Source: JACVRW01 sp963821275
GTDB taxonomy: Bacteria > Actinomycetota > Thermoleophilia > Solirubrobacterales > Thermoleophilaceae
Assembly: GCA_963821275.1 (NCBI GenBank)
Contig: CAWGDF010000004.1
Coordinates: forward strand, 186,001 to 250,000
DNA: 64,000 nucleotides
Direction: 5' to 3'
Position numbers and translations under genes: made by a program. Below, piece after piece: positions 26,006 through 34,576 of the stretch; position 1 is the stretch's first letter, and each line of letters begins with the position of its first letter. The notes below the pieces were generated by a model. It saw only the letters and a list, made by a program, of their open reading frames with translations. It ran no database searches and was not told the DNA's origin.

Positions 26006-28873
26006 GTGGCGATTTCCACGCCGGCTGAGACCCGGACCGTGACCCTGACGATCGATGGCCGCGAGACCACCGTGCCCGAGGGCACGACGATCTGGGATGC
26101 GGCCAAGGACCTGGGGATCGAGATCCCCGTTCTGTGCCATGACGAGCGCTACGACGCGGTCGGCGTGTGCCGGATGTGCGTCGTCGACGTCGGCGGGCGA
26201 GTGCTCGCACCCGCCTGCACGCGCCCCTGCGAGGACGGTCTGGAGGTCAAGACGGCCACCGACCAGGTCGAGCGCCAGCGGGCGATGCTCACCCGGCTCC
26301 TGCTGATCGATCAGCCGCCGCCCGAGGAAGACCCCAAGGAGACCAAGACGGGCGACAACGAGCTGCTCGTGCTGGTCCACCGCTACGGAGTCAGCCAGGA
26401 CGATCTGCCGCGCGGGTCCGGGCGCGGTGAGGACTTCTCCAACCCGGTGATCGCGGTCAACCACGACGCCTGCATCCTGTGCGACCGCTGCGTTCGCGCC
26501 TGTGACGACATCCAGGGCAACGACGTGATCGGCCGCTCGGGCAAGGGCTACGCGACGCGCATCGCCTTCGACCTGAACGACCCCATGGGCGAGTCCTCCT
26601 GCGTCACCTGCGGAGAGTGCGTGGCGGCCTGCCCGACCGGCGCGCTCGTCAACAAGCCGATCAACAACGTCCCGATCCGGCCGCGCGAGGAGCTCGACTC
26701 GGTCGAGAGCGTGTGCCCCTACTGCGGAGTGGGATGTTCGATCACCTACCACGTCGATCGCGAGCGCAACGCGATCTCCTTCACCGACGGGCGCGACCAG
26801 CCCGGCAACCAGCGGCGACTGTGCGTGAAGGGGCGCTACGGCTGGGACTACGCGTCCTCGCCCCAGCGGCTGACGGTGCCGCTCATCCGGCGGGAGAGCT
26901 CCTACCCCAAGGGCGCGCTCTCCGGCGACGTGCGCGGTGACGGGCGCGGCCGCCGTAAGCCAGGCGGCATCGTCGATTACCAGGAGGTGCTTCCGCACTT
27001 CCGCGAGGCCTCATGGGAGGAGGCGCTCGAACTGACGGCGTCGCGCCTGAAGGAGATCCACTCCGAGCACGGTCCCGGGGGGATCGCCGGCTTCGGCTCG
27101 GCCAAGTGCTCGAACGAGGAGGCCTACCTCTTCCAGAAGCTGATCCGGGCGGGCTTCGGCACCAACAACGTCGACCACTGCACGCGCCTGTGTCATGCCT
27201 CGAGCGTGGCCGCGCTCTTCGAGGGGGTCGGCTCGGGCGCCGTATCGACGACCTACGGCGACATCGTCAACGCCGACGTGGCCATCCTCGCCGGGACCAA
27301 CACCACGGCCAACCACCCCGTCGCCTCGTCGTTCTTCAAGCAGGCCCGCCGGCGCGGCACCAAGCTGATCGTGGTCGACCCGCGGCGCGAGCGCATCGCC
27401 GACCATGCCGACGTCGTGTGCCAGATCAAGCCCGGGACGGACGTCGCGTTCTACAACGGAGTGATGCACGAGCTGGTCCGGCTCGGCATGGTCGACCGCG
27501 AGTTCATCGCCGAGCGGACCGAGAACTACAAGGACCTGGCCAAGAACGTCCGCGACTACCCGCCGGAGCGGGCCGGCCAGATCTGCGGTCTTGACCCCGA
27601 GGTCATCCGGCAGGTTGCGCGCCTCTGGGGCGAGGCCAACGCGGCGGTCGTCTACTGGGGCATGGGGATCTCTCAGCACACGACCGGCACCGACAACGCC
27701 CGCTGCCTGATCGCTCTCTGCTCCATCACCGGGCAGGTCGGCCGCCGGGGCACCGGCCTGCATCCCCTGCGCGGCCAGAACAACGTGCAAGGCGCCTCCG
27801 ACGCCGGGCTGATCCCAATGATGTACCCGGACTACCAGCCCGTCGACACGCCCGCGAACCGCGAGCAGTTCGAGCGCGTCTGGGACCGGGAGCTCGATCC
27901 GGAGAAGGGCCTGACGGTCACCGAGATCGTCGCCTCGGCCCTGCAGGGCGGCGTCCGCGGCATGTACATGATGGGTGAGAACCCGTTCCTGTCGGACCCC
28001 AACATCAACAAGGTCCGCAAGGCGCTCTCCGCGCTCGAGTTCCTCGTCGTGCAGGACATCTTCCTGACCGAGACCTCGGAGTTCGCCGACGTGATCCTTC
28101 CGGCCACGACGTTCTTCGAGAAGGACGGCACCTACACGAACACCGACCGCCGGGTGCAGATCGGCCGCAAGGCGCTCGACCCGCCCGGCGAGGCGCGCGA
28201 GGACTGGCGCATCGTCATGGACATCTCCAACCGGATCGGGCTCGAGATGGACTACACGTCTCCGAGCGAGATCTTCGACGAGCTGGTGTCGGTGATGCCC
28301 AACTACGCCGGGCTCGGCTACCACAACCTGGGCTCGAACGGAAAGCTCTATCCGAACCCGGATCCCGAGCACTCCGACGGCACGATCGTGCTCTTCGACG
28401 AGCGCTTCAACACCGACGACGGCAAGGCGCACCTCGTGCCCGCCGAGTGGCTGCCCGCCAAGGAGCTGCCCGACGACGAGTTCCCCTTCATCCTCAACAC
28501 AGGGCGGCTGCTCGAGCACTGGCACACGGGCTCGATGACCCGTCGCTCCTACGCGCTCGACGCCATCCAGCCCGAGGCGCACGTCTACCTCAACCCGGGT
28601 GACGCCGAGGAGATGGGCGTGGCGAACGGCGACTACGTGCGCGTCGTCTCGCGGCGCGGATCGATCGAGCTGCAGGCCCGCCTCTCGCACCGCGACACGC
28701 CGGGCACCTGCTTCATCCCGTTCCACTTCCGGGAGGCGGCGGCGAATGTGCTGACCATCGACGAGATCGACCCGATGGGCAAGATCCCGGAGTTCAAGTT
28801 CTGCGCGGTGCGGGTCGAGCGCGCGGGCAGCACCGCCCGGCACGAGGCGACCACGGTGGCGGAGGGGGGCTGA
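26006..28873 (+). CDS. fdhA: NAD-linked formate dehydrogenase, molybdopterin alpha subunit (Cys type)
   Basis: 955 aa. Residues ~12-90 are a plant-type 2Fe-2S domain (LCHDERYDAVGVCRMC ... PACTRPC). Next comes a two-cluster ferredoxin segment (ACILCDRCVRACDD and SCVTCGECVAACPTG), then the catalytic body with its own 4Fe-4S motif (CPYCGVGC ... CVKGRYG) and the metal ligand Cys in VDHCTRLCHASS, coded TGC, so no selenocysteine. The His-Cys3 cluster found between the first two modules in many NuoG-like FdhA is absent. It oxidises formate to CO2 and passes electrons to the NuoEF-like partner, whose start overlaps its stop. In context it would consume the formate released by Frc. No indels, in contrast to the genes upstream. 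Confidence 0.9.
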   Translation: MAISTPAETRTVTLTIDGRETTVPEGTTIWDAAKDLGIEIPVLCHDERYDAVGVCRMCVVDVGGRVLAPACTRPCEDGLEVKTATDQVERQRAMLTRLLLIDQPPPEEDPKETKTGDNELLVLVHRYGVSQDDLPRGSGRGEDFSNPVIAVNHDACILCDRCVRACDDIQGNDVIGRSGKGYATRIAFDLNDPMGESSCVTCGECVAACPTGALVNKPINNVPIRPREELDSVESVCPYCGVGCSITYHVDRERNAISFTDGRDQPGNQRRLCVKGRYGWDYASSPQRLTVPLIRRESSYPKGALSGDVRGDGRGRRKPGGIVDYQEVLPHFREASWEEALELTASRLKEIHSEHGPGGIAGFGSAKCSNEEAYLFQKLIRAGFGTNNVDHCTRLCHASSVAALFEGVGSGAVSTTYGDIVNADVAILAGTNTTANHPVASSFFKQARRRGTKLIVVDPRRERIADHADVVCQIKPGTDVAFYNGVMHELVRLGMVDREFIAERTENYKDLAKNVRDYPPERAGQICGLDPEVIRQVARLWGEANAAVVYWGMGISQHTTGTDNARCLIALCSITGQVGRRGTGLHPLRGQNNVQGASDAGLIPMMYPDYQPVDTPANREQFERVWDRELDPEKGLTVTEIVASALQGGVRGMYMMGENPFLSDPNINKVRKALSALEFLVVQDIFLTETSEFADVILPATTFFEKDGTYTNTDRRVQIGRKALDPPGEAREDWRIVMDISNRIGLEMDYTSPSEIFDELVSVMPNYAGLGYHNLGSNGKLYPNPDPEHSDGTIVLFDERFNTDDGKAHLVPAEWLPAKELPDDEFPFILNTGRLLEHWHTGSMTRRSYALDAIQPEAHVYLNPGDAEEMGVANGDYVRVVSRRGSIELQARLSHRDTPGTCFIPFHFREAAANVLTIDEIDPMGKIPEFKFCAVRVERAGSTARHEATTVAEGG

Positions 28874-30588
28874 TGGCCGCTGGCAACGGCCACGGTGGCG
28901 CCGAGCTGCAGGCTCGGCGCGTGCCCGGGGTCGAGGGGCGTGCCGGGAAGTTCCCGGGGCCGAGCCTCATCCCCGCGCTGAACGCAATCCAGCGTGAGCA
29001 CGGCTGGCTGCCCAGGGAGGAGCTCGTGCGGCTGTCGCAGGAGGTGCGGCGACCGCTGTACGAGATCGAGGGACTGATGTCCTTCTACCCGCACTACCGC
29101 ACCGATCCGCCGCGGAAGGTGCAGCTGGCGATGTGTCACGACCTGTCGTGCTGGCTGCACGACTCCGACGAGCGGATCGCCGAGCTGCGCTCGCGCTACG
29201 GCGACGACCTCGAGGTCGAGCTGGTCGAGGTCTCCTGCCTGGGGCGCTGCGACATCGCTCCGGCGGTGGCGGTGGACGAGCGCCCGGCTTCGGTCGCCGA
29301 GACAGAGGGGCTGGTGGATGCCGCGCGCTCGGGCGAGCCGCCGCCCGCCGAGGCGAAGAAGGGCTCGGACGAGCGGCGGCCCAACGATCCCTATGCGCCG
29401 GGAGAGGAGCGCTACCGCCTCGTCCGCCGGATGCTGGCCGGCGAGCTGGACGCCGAGGAGATCGTGTCCGCTGTCAGCGACTCCGGGCTGCGCGGCATGG
29501 GCGGCGCGGGCTTCCCGACCGGCCGCAAGTGGGAGCTCGTCGCCGGCCAGGAGGCCGAGCCCAAGTATGCGATCTGCAACGCGGACGAGTCCGAGCCCGG
29601 CACCTTCAAGGACCGCCAGATCCTGGCCGAGCAGCCCCACCTGGTGCTCGAGGGGCTCCTGCTCGGGATGCTCATAACCGGCGCCGAGGAGGGCTGGGTC
29701 TTCATCCGCCACGAGTACGGCCCCGAGGAGGAGGTCATCCGCGAGGAGCTCGAGGCGCTCGAGGCCGAGGGCCTGCTCGGCCCGGACGTCCTCGGCTCCG
29801 GTCGCCGCCTGCGCGTCGAGATCTTCACCTCACCGGGCGGCTACATCCTCGGCGAGGAGTCGGCGCTGATCGAGTGCATGGAGGGCCACCGGGGCGAGCC
29901 GCGCAACAAGCCGCCCTTCCCCGGCATCTACGGCCTGTGGGGGCTCCCGACCCTCATGAACTCGGTCGAGACCTTCGCCCACGTGCCGATCATCATCGAG
30001 CGGGGCGCCGAGTGGTGGCGCGAGCAGGGGGTCGGGGAGAGCACGGGTCTCAAGTTCTTCGCGGTCTCAGGCCACATCGAGAAGCCGGACGTGTACTGCG
30101 TGCCGATGGGCACCACCACCCGGGAGCTGATCGAGCTCGCGGGCGGGGTGAAGAACGGCGCTGAGGTGGCGGCCTTCCAGCCCGGAGGCGCCTCGTCGAA
30201 CTTCATGGGTCCCGACGACCTCGACGTCCCGCTCGACTTCGAGCCGCTCGCCGAGGCGGGCTCGATGCTGGGGTCGGGGGCGCTGACCGTCGTGGCCGAG
30301 GGAACGAACCTGCTCGCCGCCGGCACCAACGTCCTCCGCTTCTTCCGCAACGAGTCGTGCGGCAAGTGCGTGCCCTGCCGGGTGGGATCGCACAAGGCGC
30401 ACGAGATGCTGACCGACCTGCTCGAGCAGGGGAAGGGTGTGGAGGCCGTCGACGACAACATCATCGAGCTGGAGGAGACCCTGCGCCTGACCTCGATCTG
30501 CGGTCTCGGCCAGGTTGCGCTCGGGCCGCTGGTGAGCGTCCTCGGCCTGGAGCGAGGCGGAACGGAGGCGCGGCCGCAACCGCGCTAA
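28873..30588 (+). CDS. fdhB: Formate dehydrogenase NuoE-NuoF fusion (NAD-reducing) subunit
   Basis: 571 aa fusion. Residues ~15-155 are NuoE-like with 2Fe-2S cysteines in MCHDLSCWLHD and SCLGRCD. The rest is NuoF-like: FMN/NADH site GMGGAGFPTGRKW, CNADESEPGTFKDR, GEESALIECMEGHRGEPR, then the 4Fe-4S set ESCGKCVPCRVG with a fourth Cys in SICGLG. Electrons from the alpha subunit reduce NAD+ to NADH. The ATG shares one base with the fdhA stop (TGATG). This is the usual partner in soluble FdsABG-like enzymes; the fusion of E and F parts is known in actinobacteria. Confidence 0.92.
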   Translation: MAAGNGHGGAELQARRVPGVEGRAGKFPGPSLIPALNAIQREHGWLPREELVRLSQEVRRPLYEIEGLMSFYPHYRTDPPRKVQLAMCHDLSCWLHDSDERIAELRSRYGDDLEVELVEVSCLGRCDIAPAVAVDERPASVAETEGLVDAARSGEPPPAEAKKGSDERRPNDPYAPGEERYRLVRRMLAGELDAEEIVSAVSDSGLRGMGGAGFPTGRKWELVAGQEAEPKYAICNADESEPGTFKDRQILAEQPHLVLEGLLLGMLITGAEEGWVFIRHEYGPEEEVIREELEALEAEGLLGPDVLGSGRRLRVEIFTSPGGYILGEESALIECMEGHRGEPRNKPPFPGIYGLWGLPTLMNSVETFAHVPIIIERGAEWWREQGVGESTGLKFFAVSGHIEKPDVYCVPMGTTTRELIELAGGVKNGAEVAAFQPGGASSNFMGPDDLDVPLDFEPLAEAGSMLGSGALTVVAEGTNLLAAGTNVLRFFRNESCGKCVPCRVGSHKAHEMLTDLLEQGKGVEAVDDNIIELEETLRLTSICGLGQVALGPLVSVLGLERGGTEARPQPR

Positions 30589-30591
30589 CTC

Positions 30592-30813
30592 ATGGGGGAG
30601 CTCGTGAGAAGAGTGCTCGACGGCCACGAGAAGATCGCGGAGTGGTCGGCCGACGACCCGTCCTCGATCGAGGCGGCGCAGCGGCTGTTGCAGCGCGAGA
30701 TGGAAGCGGGCTACCTCGCGGTGCTCGCCGACGACGGCGAGAACGAGCCGGTGACGGATCTGCCGCCGGATGCGGATCTCGTCATCCTCACGATGCCGGC
30801 AGGTGGTGGCTAG
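30592..30813 (+). CDS. Small protein following formate dehydrogenase, unknown
   Basis: 73 aa, acidic, with no Cys. It starts 4 bases after the fdhB stop and ends one base before the next start, so it is surely cotranscribed. Its position recalls the small delta subunit (FdsD) seen in FdsGBACD operons, and EAAQRLLQREMEAGYLAVL looks helical, but I cannot claim homology. A role in assembly or stability of the formate dehydrogenase is an inference from place only. Confidence 0.6.
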   Translation: MGELVRRVLDGHEKIAEWSADDPSSIEAAQRLLQREMEAGYLAVLADDGENEPVTDLPPDADLVILTMPAGGG

Positions 30814-30814
30814 T

Positions 30815-31798
30815 TTGAGAATCGCCGTGGTCGGGGCAGGGGCGATCGGGGCGTATGTGGGGGCCGCGCTGGCGCGAGGCGGCGCCGACGTTCACCTGGT
30901 CGCGCGCGGGGCGAACCTCGAGGCCCTGCGTCGCAATGGGGTCAAGGTCATGTCCCCTCGGGGTGACTTCGAGGCCCATCCGCCGGCGACGGACGACCCC
31001 TCCGAGATCGGTCCGGTCGACTTCGTCTTCCTCGGCCTGAAGGCCAACTCGTACGCCAGCGCGGGGCCGCTGCTCGAGCCGCTGCTAAACGAGCACACCT
31101 CGGTCATCGCCGGCCAGAACGGCATCCCGTGGTGGTACTTCTACGGCCTCGACGGCCCTTACCGCAACCATCGGATCGAGGCCGTGGACCCGGACGGAGC
31201 CGTATCCGGGGTGATCCCGCCGGAACGCGCGATCGGCTGCGTCGTCTACCCCGGGACGGAGCTCGCCGAGCCCGGCGTCGTCCGCCACCTGGAGGGGACC
31301 CGCTTCACCATCGGCGAGCCGGACGGGTCGATGTCCGAGCGCTGCGACGGGTTCAGCGAGGCGATGATCGCCGGCGGCCTCAAGTGCCCGATCGAGGCAC
31401 GGGTCCGCGACGAGATCTGGGTCAAGCTCATGGGCAACGTCGCCTTCAATCCGCTGAGCGTGCTGACCGGAGCGACGCTCGCGGCGATGTGCCGCAACGA
31501 AAAGATGCGCGAGCTGGTGGCGAAGATGATGGCCGAGTCGCTCGAGATCGCCAGCGCGGTGGGGGCGGCGCCCTCGGTCTCGATCGAGCGCCGGCTGGCC
31601 GGCGCCGAGCGGGTGGGCGAGCACAAGCCCTCCACGCTGCAGGACTTCGAGGCGGGCAAGCCGCTCGAGCTGGCCGCTCTCATCGACGCCGTCGTGGAGC
31701 TCGCGGACCTCACGGGGGTCGACGCGCCCTCCCTGCGGGCCGTGGCCGCGACCTGCAGCCTGCTGGCCGAAACCAAGGGCCTGACCGAGGCCCGCTGA
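30815..31798 (+). CDS. 2-dehydropantoate 2-reductase family protein (PanE/ApbA-like)
   Basis: 327 aa. The N-terminal Rossmann motif is RIAVVGAGAIGAYVGAALAR, the substrate-side lysine lies in LGLKANSY, and the helical C-terminal domain has EIWVKLMGNVAFNPLSVLTGA with the family K-x3-N-x3-N pattern. PanE uses NADPH to make pantoate for CoA; distant paralogues act on other 2-oxo acids. Being last after fdh it could serve CoA supply or reduce a 2-keto acid of the pathway. The TTG at 30815, one base after the previous stop, is the best start; the frame upstream runs through the preceding gene. Confidence 0.8.
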   Translation: MRIAVVGAGAIGAYVGAALARGGADVHLVARGANLEALRRNGVKVMSPRGDFEAHPPATDDPSEIGPVDFVFLGLKANSYASAGPLLEPLLNEHTSVIAGQNGIPWWYFYGLDGPYRNHRIEAVDPDGAVSGVIPPERAIGCVVYPGTELAEPGVVRHLEGTRFTIGEPDGSMSERCDGFSEAMIAGGLKCPIEARVRDEIWVKLMGNVAFNPLSVLTGATLAAMCRNEKMRELVAKMMAESLEIASAVGAAPSVSIERRLAGAERVGEHKPSTLQDFEAGKPLELAALIDAVVELADLTGVDAPSLRAVAATCSLLAETKGLTEAR

Positions 31799-31812
31799 CC
31801 GAGGGAGGATCG

Positions 31813-32238
31813 ATGAAGACAATTGTGCTCGCCTACGACGAATCCGAGCCGTCGAAGCATGCGCTCGAGCGCACCGTGGAATTGGCAAAGGCGTTTGGAT
31901 CGATGGTCCTCGTCACGAGCGTCTACCCCCTGACCCACAGCGGTCCCCGCTTCCAGTGGTCCGGCGTCGAAACCGCGACGAGCGATCCCGGGGAGAGCCT
32001 CAAGCAGGCGTGCGCCGTCCTCCATGAGCGCGGGATCACGTCCGAGGAGGTGGCGGTGACCGGCGATCCGGCCAATTCGATCACCCGGCTGGCGGCGGAG
32101 CGCGACGCCGACCTCGTCGTGGTGGGAACGCGCGAGCCGACCGTCGTCCAGCGGCTGATGCGCCAGAGCGTCAGCCAGGCGGTGGCGAAGAGGGTGCACA
32201 CCGACCTCCTGATCGTCCATCCACCGCACCGAGGCTGA
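31813..32238 (+). CDS. Universal stress protein (UspA family)
   Basis: 141 aa single Usp domain: KTIVLAYDESEPSKHALERT at the start, and the nucleotide-binding end ADLVVVGTREPTVVQRLMRQ followed by VSQAVAKRVHTDLLIVHPP. The ATP-type loop G-x2-G is imperfect (GTRE), so nucleotide binding is uncertain. A GAGGGAGG site lies 5 bases upstream of the ATG. Such proteins respond to starvation and oxidative stress. Confidence 0.85.
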   Translation: MKTIVLAYDESEPSKHALERTVELAKAFGSMVLVTSVYPLTHSGPRFQWSGVETATSDPGESLKQACAVLHERGITSEEVAVTGDPANSITRLAAERDADLVVVGTREPTVVQRLMRQSVSQAVAKRVHTDLLIVHPPHRG

Positions 32239-32260
32239 GGGCGACGGTGGCGCAGGCGCC

Positions 32261-32662
32261 GTGAGCCGCCGCGTGCGGGTCGAGCTGCCGCTGCGCCACC
32301 GGGACCTCGACTCCCTCGGCCACGTCAACCAGGCGGTCTACCACGAGCTCCTGGAGGAGGTACGGGCGGCGTTCTTCCGCGAGGCGCTGCCCGACCTGCC
32401 CTTCACGGGCTACGTGCTCGTCCACGCGGCGCTGGACTACCGCGCGGAGGTGCGCATCGCGGACCGCTACCTGATCGGCGAAGCCCATGTCGCGGAGCTC
32501 GGCCGCTCTCGCGTCGAGCTGGAGAACCGCCTGGTGCGGCCCGACGGAAACGTCGCCGTCGAGGGCCGCGCCGTGCTGGTGGCGTGGGACGGGAAGAGCC
32601 GTCGCGCGCGGGCGCTCACCGAGAAGGAGCGGCACGCGCTGCTCCCCGGGGAAGCCGAATGA
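32261..32662 (+). CDS. Acyl-CoA thioesterase, hot-dog fold (4HBT)
   Basis: 133 aa. The family block RHRDLDSLGHVNQAVYHELL, with the catalytic Asp and the GHVN turn, is near the N-terminus, and a YLIGEAHVAELGRSRVELEN strand follows. It hydrolyses acyl-CoA to acid and CoA; the chain length cannot be told. The GTG start at 32261 follows cgcaggcgcc without a clear ribosome site. It overlaps malic enzyme by ATGA. Confidence 0.8.
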   Translation: MSRRVRVELPLRHRDLDSLGHVNQAVYHELLEEVRAAFFREALPDLPFTGYVLVHAALDYRAEVRIADRYLIGEAHVAELGRSRVELENRLVRPDGNVAVEGRAVLVAWDGKSRRARALTEKERHALLPGEAE

Positions 32663-34107
32663 CCGGATCCGAAGCCGACGTCGCCCTTCAGCCGTCGGCG
32701 TCGTACAGCGTCACGCTGCGGGTGCGCATTCCCCGGGAGCCGGGCTCCTTTGCCCGTGTCGCGGGCGCGATCGGCTCGACCGGCGCGATCCTCGGCGCGA
32801 TCGACCTCGTCCGGGTGGAGGACGGGCAGGTGATCCGGGACGTGACGGTGGCCTGCAAGGACGGCGCGCACGTGGAGACGGTTGTCGAGGCGGTCCGGGC
32901 GCTGGAGGCCGTCTCGGTGGACCGCGTATCCGATCGCACCTTCCTGATGCACGAAGGCGGGAAGATCGAGATCGTCTCCAAGATCTCGGTTCAGAACCGG
33001 GATGACCTGTCCATGGCCTACACACCGGGCGTGGCGCGCGTCTGCGGAGCCATTCACGAGGACCCGGAGAGGGCCTGGGCGCTCACGATCAAGGGCAACA
33101 CGGTGGCCGTGGTGTCCGACGGGTCGGCGGTCCTCGGGCTGGGCGACATCGGTCCCGAGGCGGCGATGCCGGTGATGGAGGGAAAGGCCCTTCTCTTCAA
33201 GGAGCTCGCGGGCGTCGACGCCGTTCCGCTCTGCCTCGACACGAAGGAGATCGACGAGATCGTGGCCTTCGTCCGGGGTGTCTCCCCCAGTTTCGGAGGC
33301 ATCAACCTCGAGGACATAGCGGCCCCGCGCTGCTTCGAGATCGAGCGCAGACTCAGCGCCGAGCTGGACATCCCGGTATTCCACGACGATCAGCACGGAA
33401 CGGCCATCGTGGTCCTCGCGGCCCTGCTGAACGCCCTCCGCGTGGTGGGAAAGCGCGCCGAGGACGTGAGGGTCGTCGTCGTGGGCGCCGGGGCGGCGGG
33501 CCTGGCCAGCGCCGAGATCATCCTGGCGCACGGGGTTCGGGACCTCACCGTGTGCGACATCGACGGGGCGCTCTACCCGGGGGCTCCGGGACTCGATCCG
33601 GCACGGGCGGACATCGCGGCGCGCACGAACCCCGCGGGCAGGCGCGGCTCGGCCGACGAGCTGCTGGCGGGCGCGGACGTGCTCATCGGCGTGTCGGTCC
33701 CCGGCGCGGTGTCGGTATCCGCGGTCCGCTCGATGGCGCCGGACCCGGTGGTCTTCGCTATGGCCAACCCGGTCCCCGAGGTCCCTCCCGAGGCGATCCG
33801 CGACGACGTCGCGATCCTGGCCACCGGCCGCTCGGACTACCCGAACCAGATCAACAACGTACTCGCCTTCCCGGGGGTCTTCCGCGGCGCGCTCGACGTG
33901 CGGGCCGGCGCCATCAACGAGGAGATGAAGCTCGCCGCCGCGCTGGCGATCGCCGACGTGATCCAGGACGACGAGGTGCACGCGGATTACGTGATCCCGA
34001 GCGTCTTCAACGCTCGTGTGGCGGAGGCGGTCGCCGAGGCGGTCGCCGAGGCCGCAGTCCGCAGTGGCGTCGCGCGACGGGAGGCGGCGCCCGACAGGTT
34101 AAGCTGA
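32659..34107 (+). CDS. NAD(P)-dependent malic enzyme with N-terminal ACT domain
   Basis: 482 aa. Residues ~14-85 are an ACT domain (VTLRVRIPREPGSFARVAGA). The catalytic part has SMAYTPGVARVC, VAVVSDGSAVLGLGDIG, the metal site FGGINLEDIAAPRCFEIE and FHDDQHGTAIVV, then the Rossmann motif VVVGAGAAGLASAEIIL. It decarboxylates malate to pyruvate and makes NAD(P)H. The ACT domain suggests amino-acid or other small-ligand control. Start overlaps the thioesterase stop by four bases. Confidence 0.92.
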   Translation: MTGSEADVALQPSASYSVTLRVRIPREPGSFARVAGAIGSTGAILGAIDLVRVEDGQVIRDVTVACKDGAHVETVVEAVRALEAVSVDRVSDRTFLMHEGGKIEIVSKISVQNRDDLSMAYTPGVARVCGAIHEDPERAWALTIKGNTVAVVSDGSAVLGLGDIGPEAAMPVMEGKALLFKELAGVDAVPLCLDTKEIDEIVAFVRGVSPSFGGINLEDIAAPRCFEIERRLSAELDIPVFHDDQHGTAIVVLAALLNALRVVGKRAEDVRVVVVGAGAAGLASAEIILAHGVRDLTVCDIDGALYPGAPGLDPARADIAARTNPAGRRGSADELLAGADVLIGVSVPGAVSVSAVRSMAPDPVVFAMANPVPEVPPEAIRDDVAILATGRSDYPNQINNVLAFPGVFRGALDVRAGAINEEMKLAAALAIADVIQDDEVHADYVIPSVFNARVAEAVAEAVAEAAVRSGVARREAAPDRLS

Positions 34108-34111
34108 CGCG

Positions 34112-34444
34112 GTGCAGATCCTCGACGTCGAGACCACCGAGCAGGATGGGCGCACCCGCCTGGTCCTGCGGGGCGAGCTCGATCTCTCCACGGTCGGCAA
34201 GGTGCAGGACGAGCTGAGGCGCATCGAGGCCTCCTCGCCGCCTATCCTGGTCCTCGACCTGTCCAAGCTGACCTTCCTCGACTCGACCGGCCTCCGCTGT
34301 CTCGTGACCGCCGATGAACGGGGCCGAGAGGCGGGCCGGCGCGTGGTGATCGTGCGTGGGCCGGAGCCGGTTCAGCGCGTGTTCTCCATCACTCGCCTCG
34401 AGGAGCGTCTGGACATGGTCGACGACGTTTCTGCAATCGATTGA
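34112..34444 (+). CDS. Anti-sigma factor antagonist (STAS domain)
   Basis: 110 aa, a single STAS domain: LVLRGELDLSTVGKVQDEL, then LDLSKLTFLDSTGLRCLVTA with the phosphorylatable Ser in DSTGL. In partner-switching systems the unphosphorylated form frees a SigB/SigF-type sigma factor from its anti-sigma kinase. The SigB-like gene lies 132 bases downstream, so the two probably belong to one regulatory circuit; the kinase (RsbW/SpoIIAB-like) is not in the window. GTG start 4 bases after the malic enzyme stop. Confidence 0.88.
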   Translation: MQILDVETTEQDGRTRLVLRGELDLSTVGKVQDELRRIEASSPPILVLDLSKLTFLDSTGLRCLVTADERGREAGRRVVIVRGPEPVQRVFSITRLEERLDMVDDVSAID

Positions 34445-34451
34445 ATCCAGC

Positions 34452-34476
34452 GTTTCATCACCTTTCGAACGGGTGA
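34452..34476 (+). promoter_or_regulatory. SigB/SigF-type promoter candidate before sigB
   Basis: GTTT (34452-34455), a 15-base spacer and GGGTGA (34471-34476) fit the GTTT-N14-16-GGGTA pattern of SigB/SigF promoters, suggesting autoregulation. An alternative is a sigma-70 extended -10, TGATAAT, at 34474-34480. The 5' leader to the sigB ATG would be about 90 bases. Confidence 0.5.
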
Positions 34477-34576
34477 TAATTAACGAAGGTCGGTTGAGGG
34501 ACGCTGTCTGGCCGCCGCGCGGTCGGAGAACGGATCTCCCTGCAGCAATCAAAACTGCGAGGAGGTGCTGTACCGC

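Noticed and set aside
26006..28873. Selenocysteine in formate dehydrogenase, given the tRNA-Sec nearby
   Set aside because: The ligand codon in VDHCTRLC is TGC and the frame has no internal TGA.
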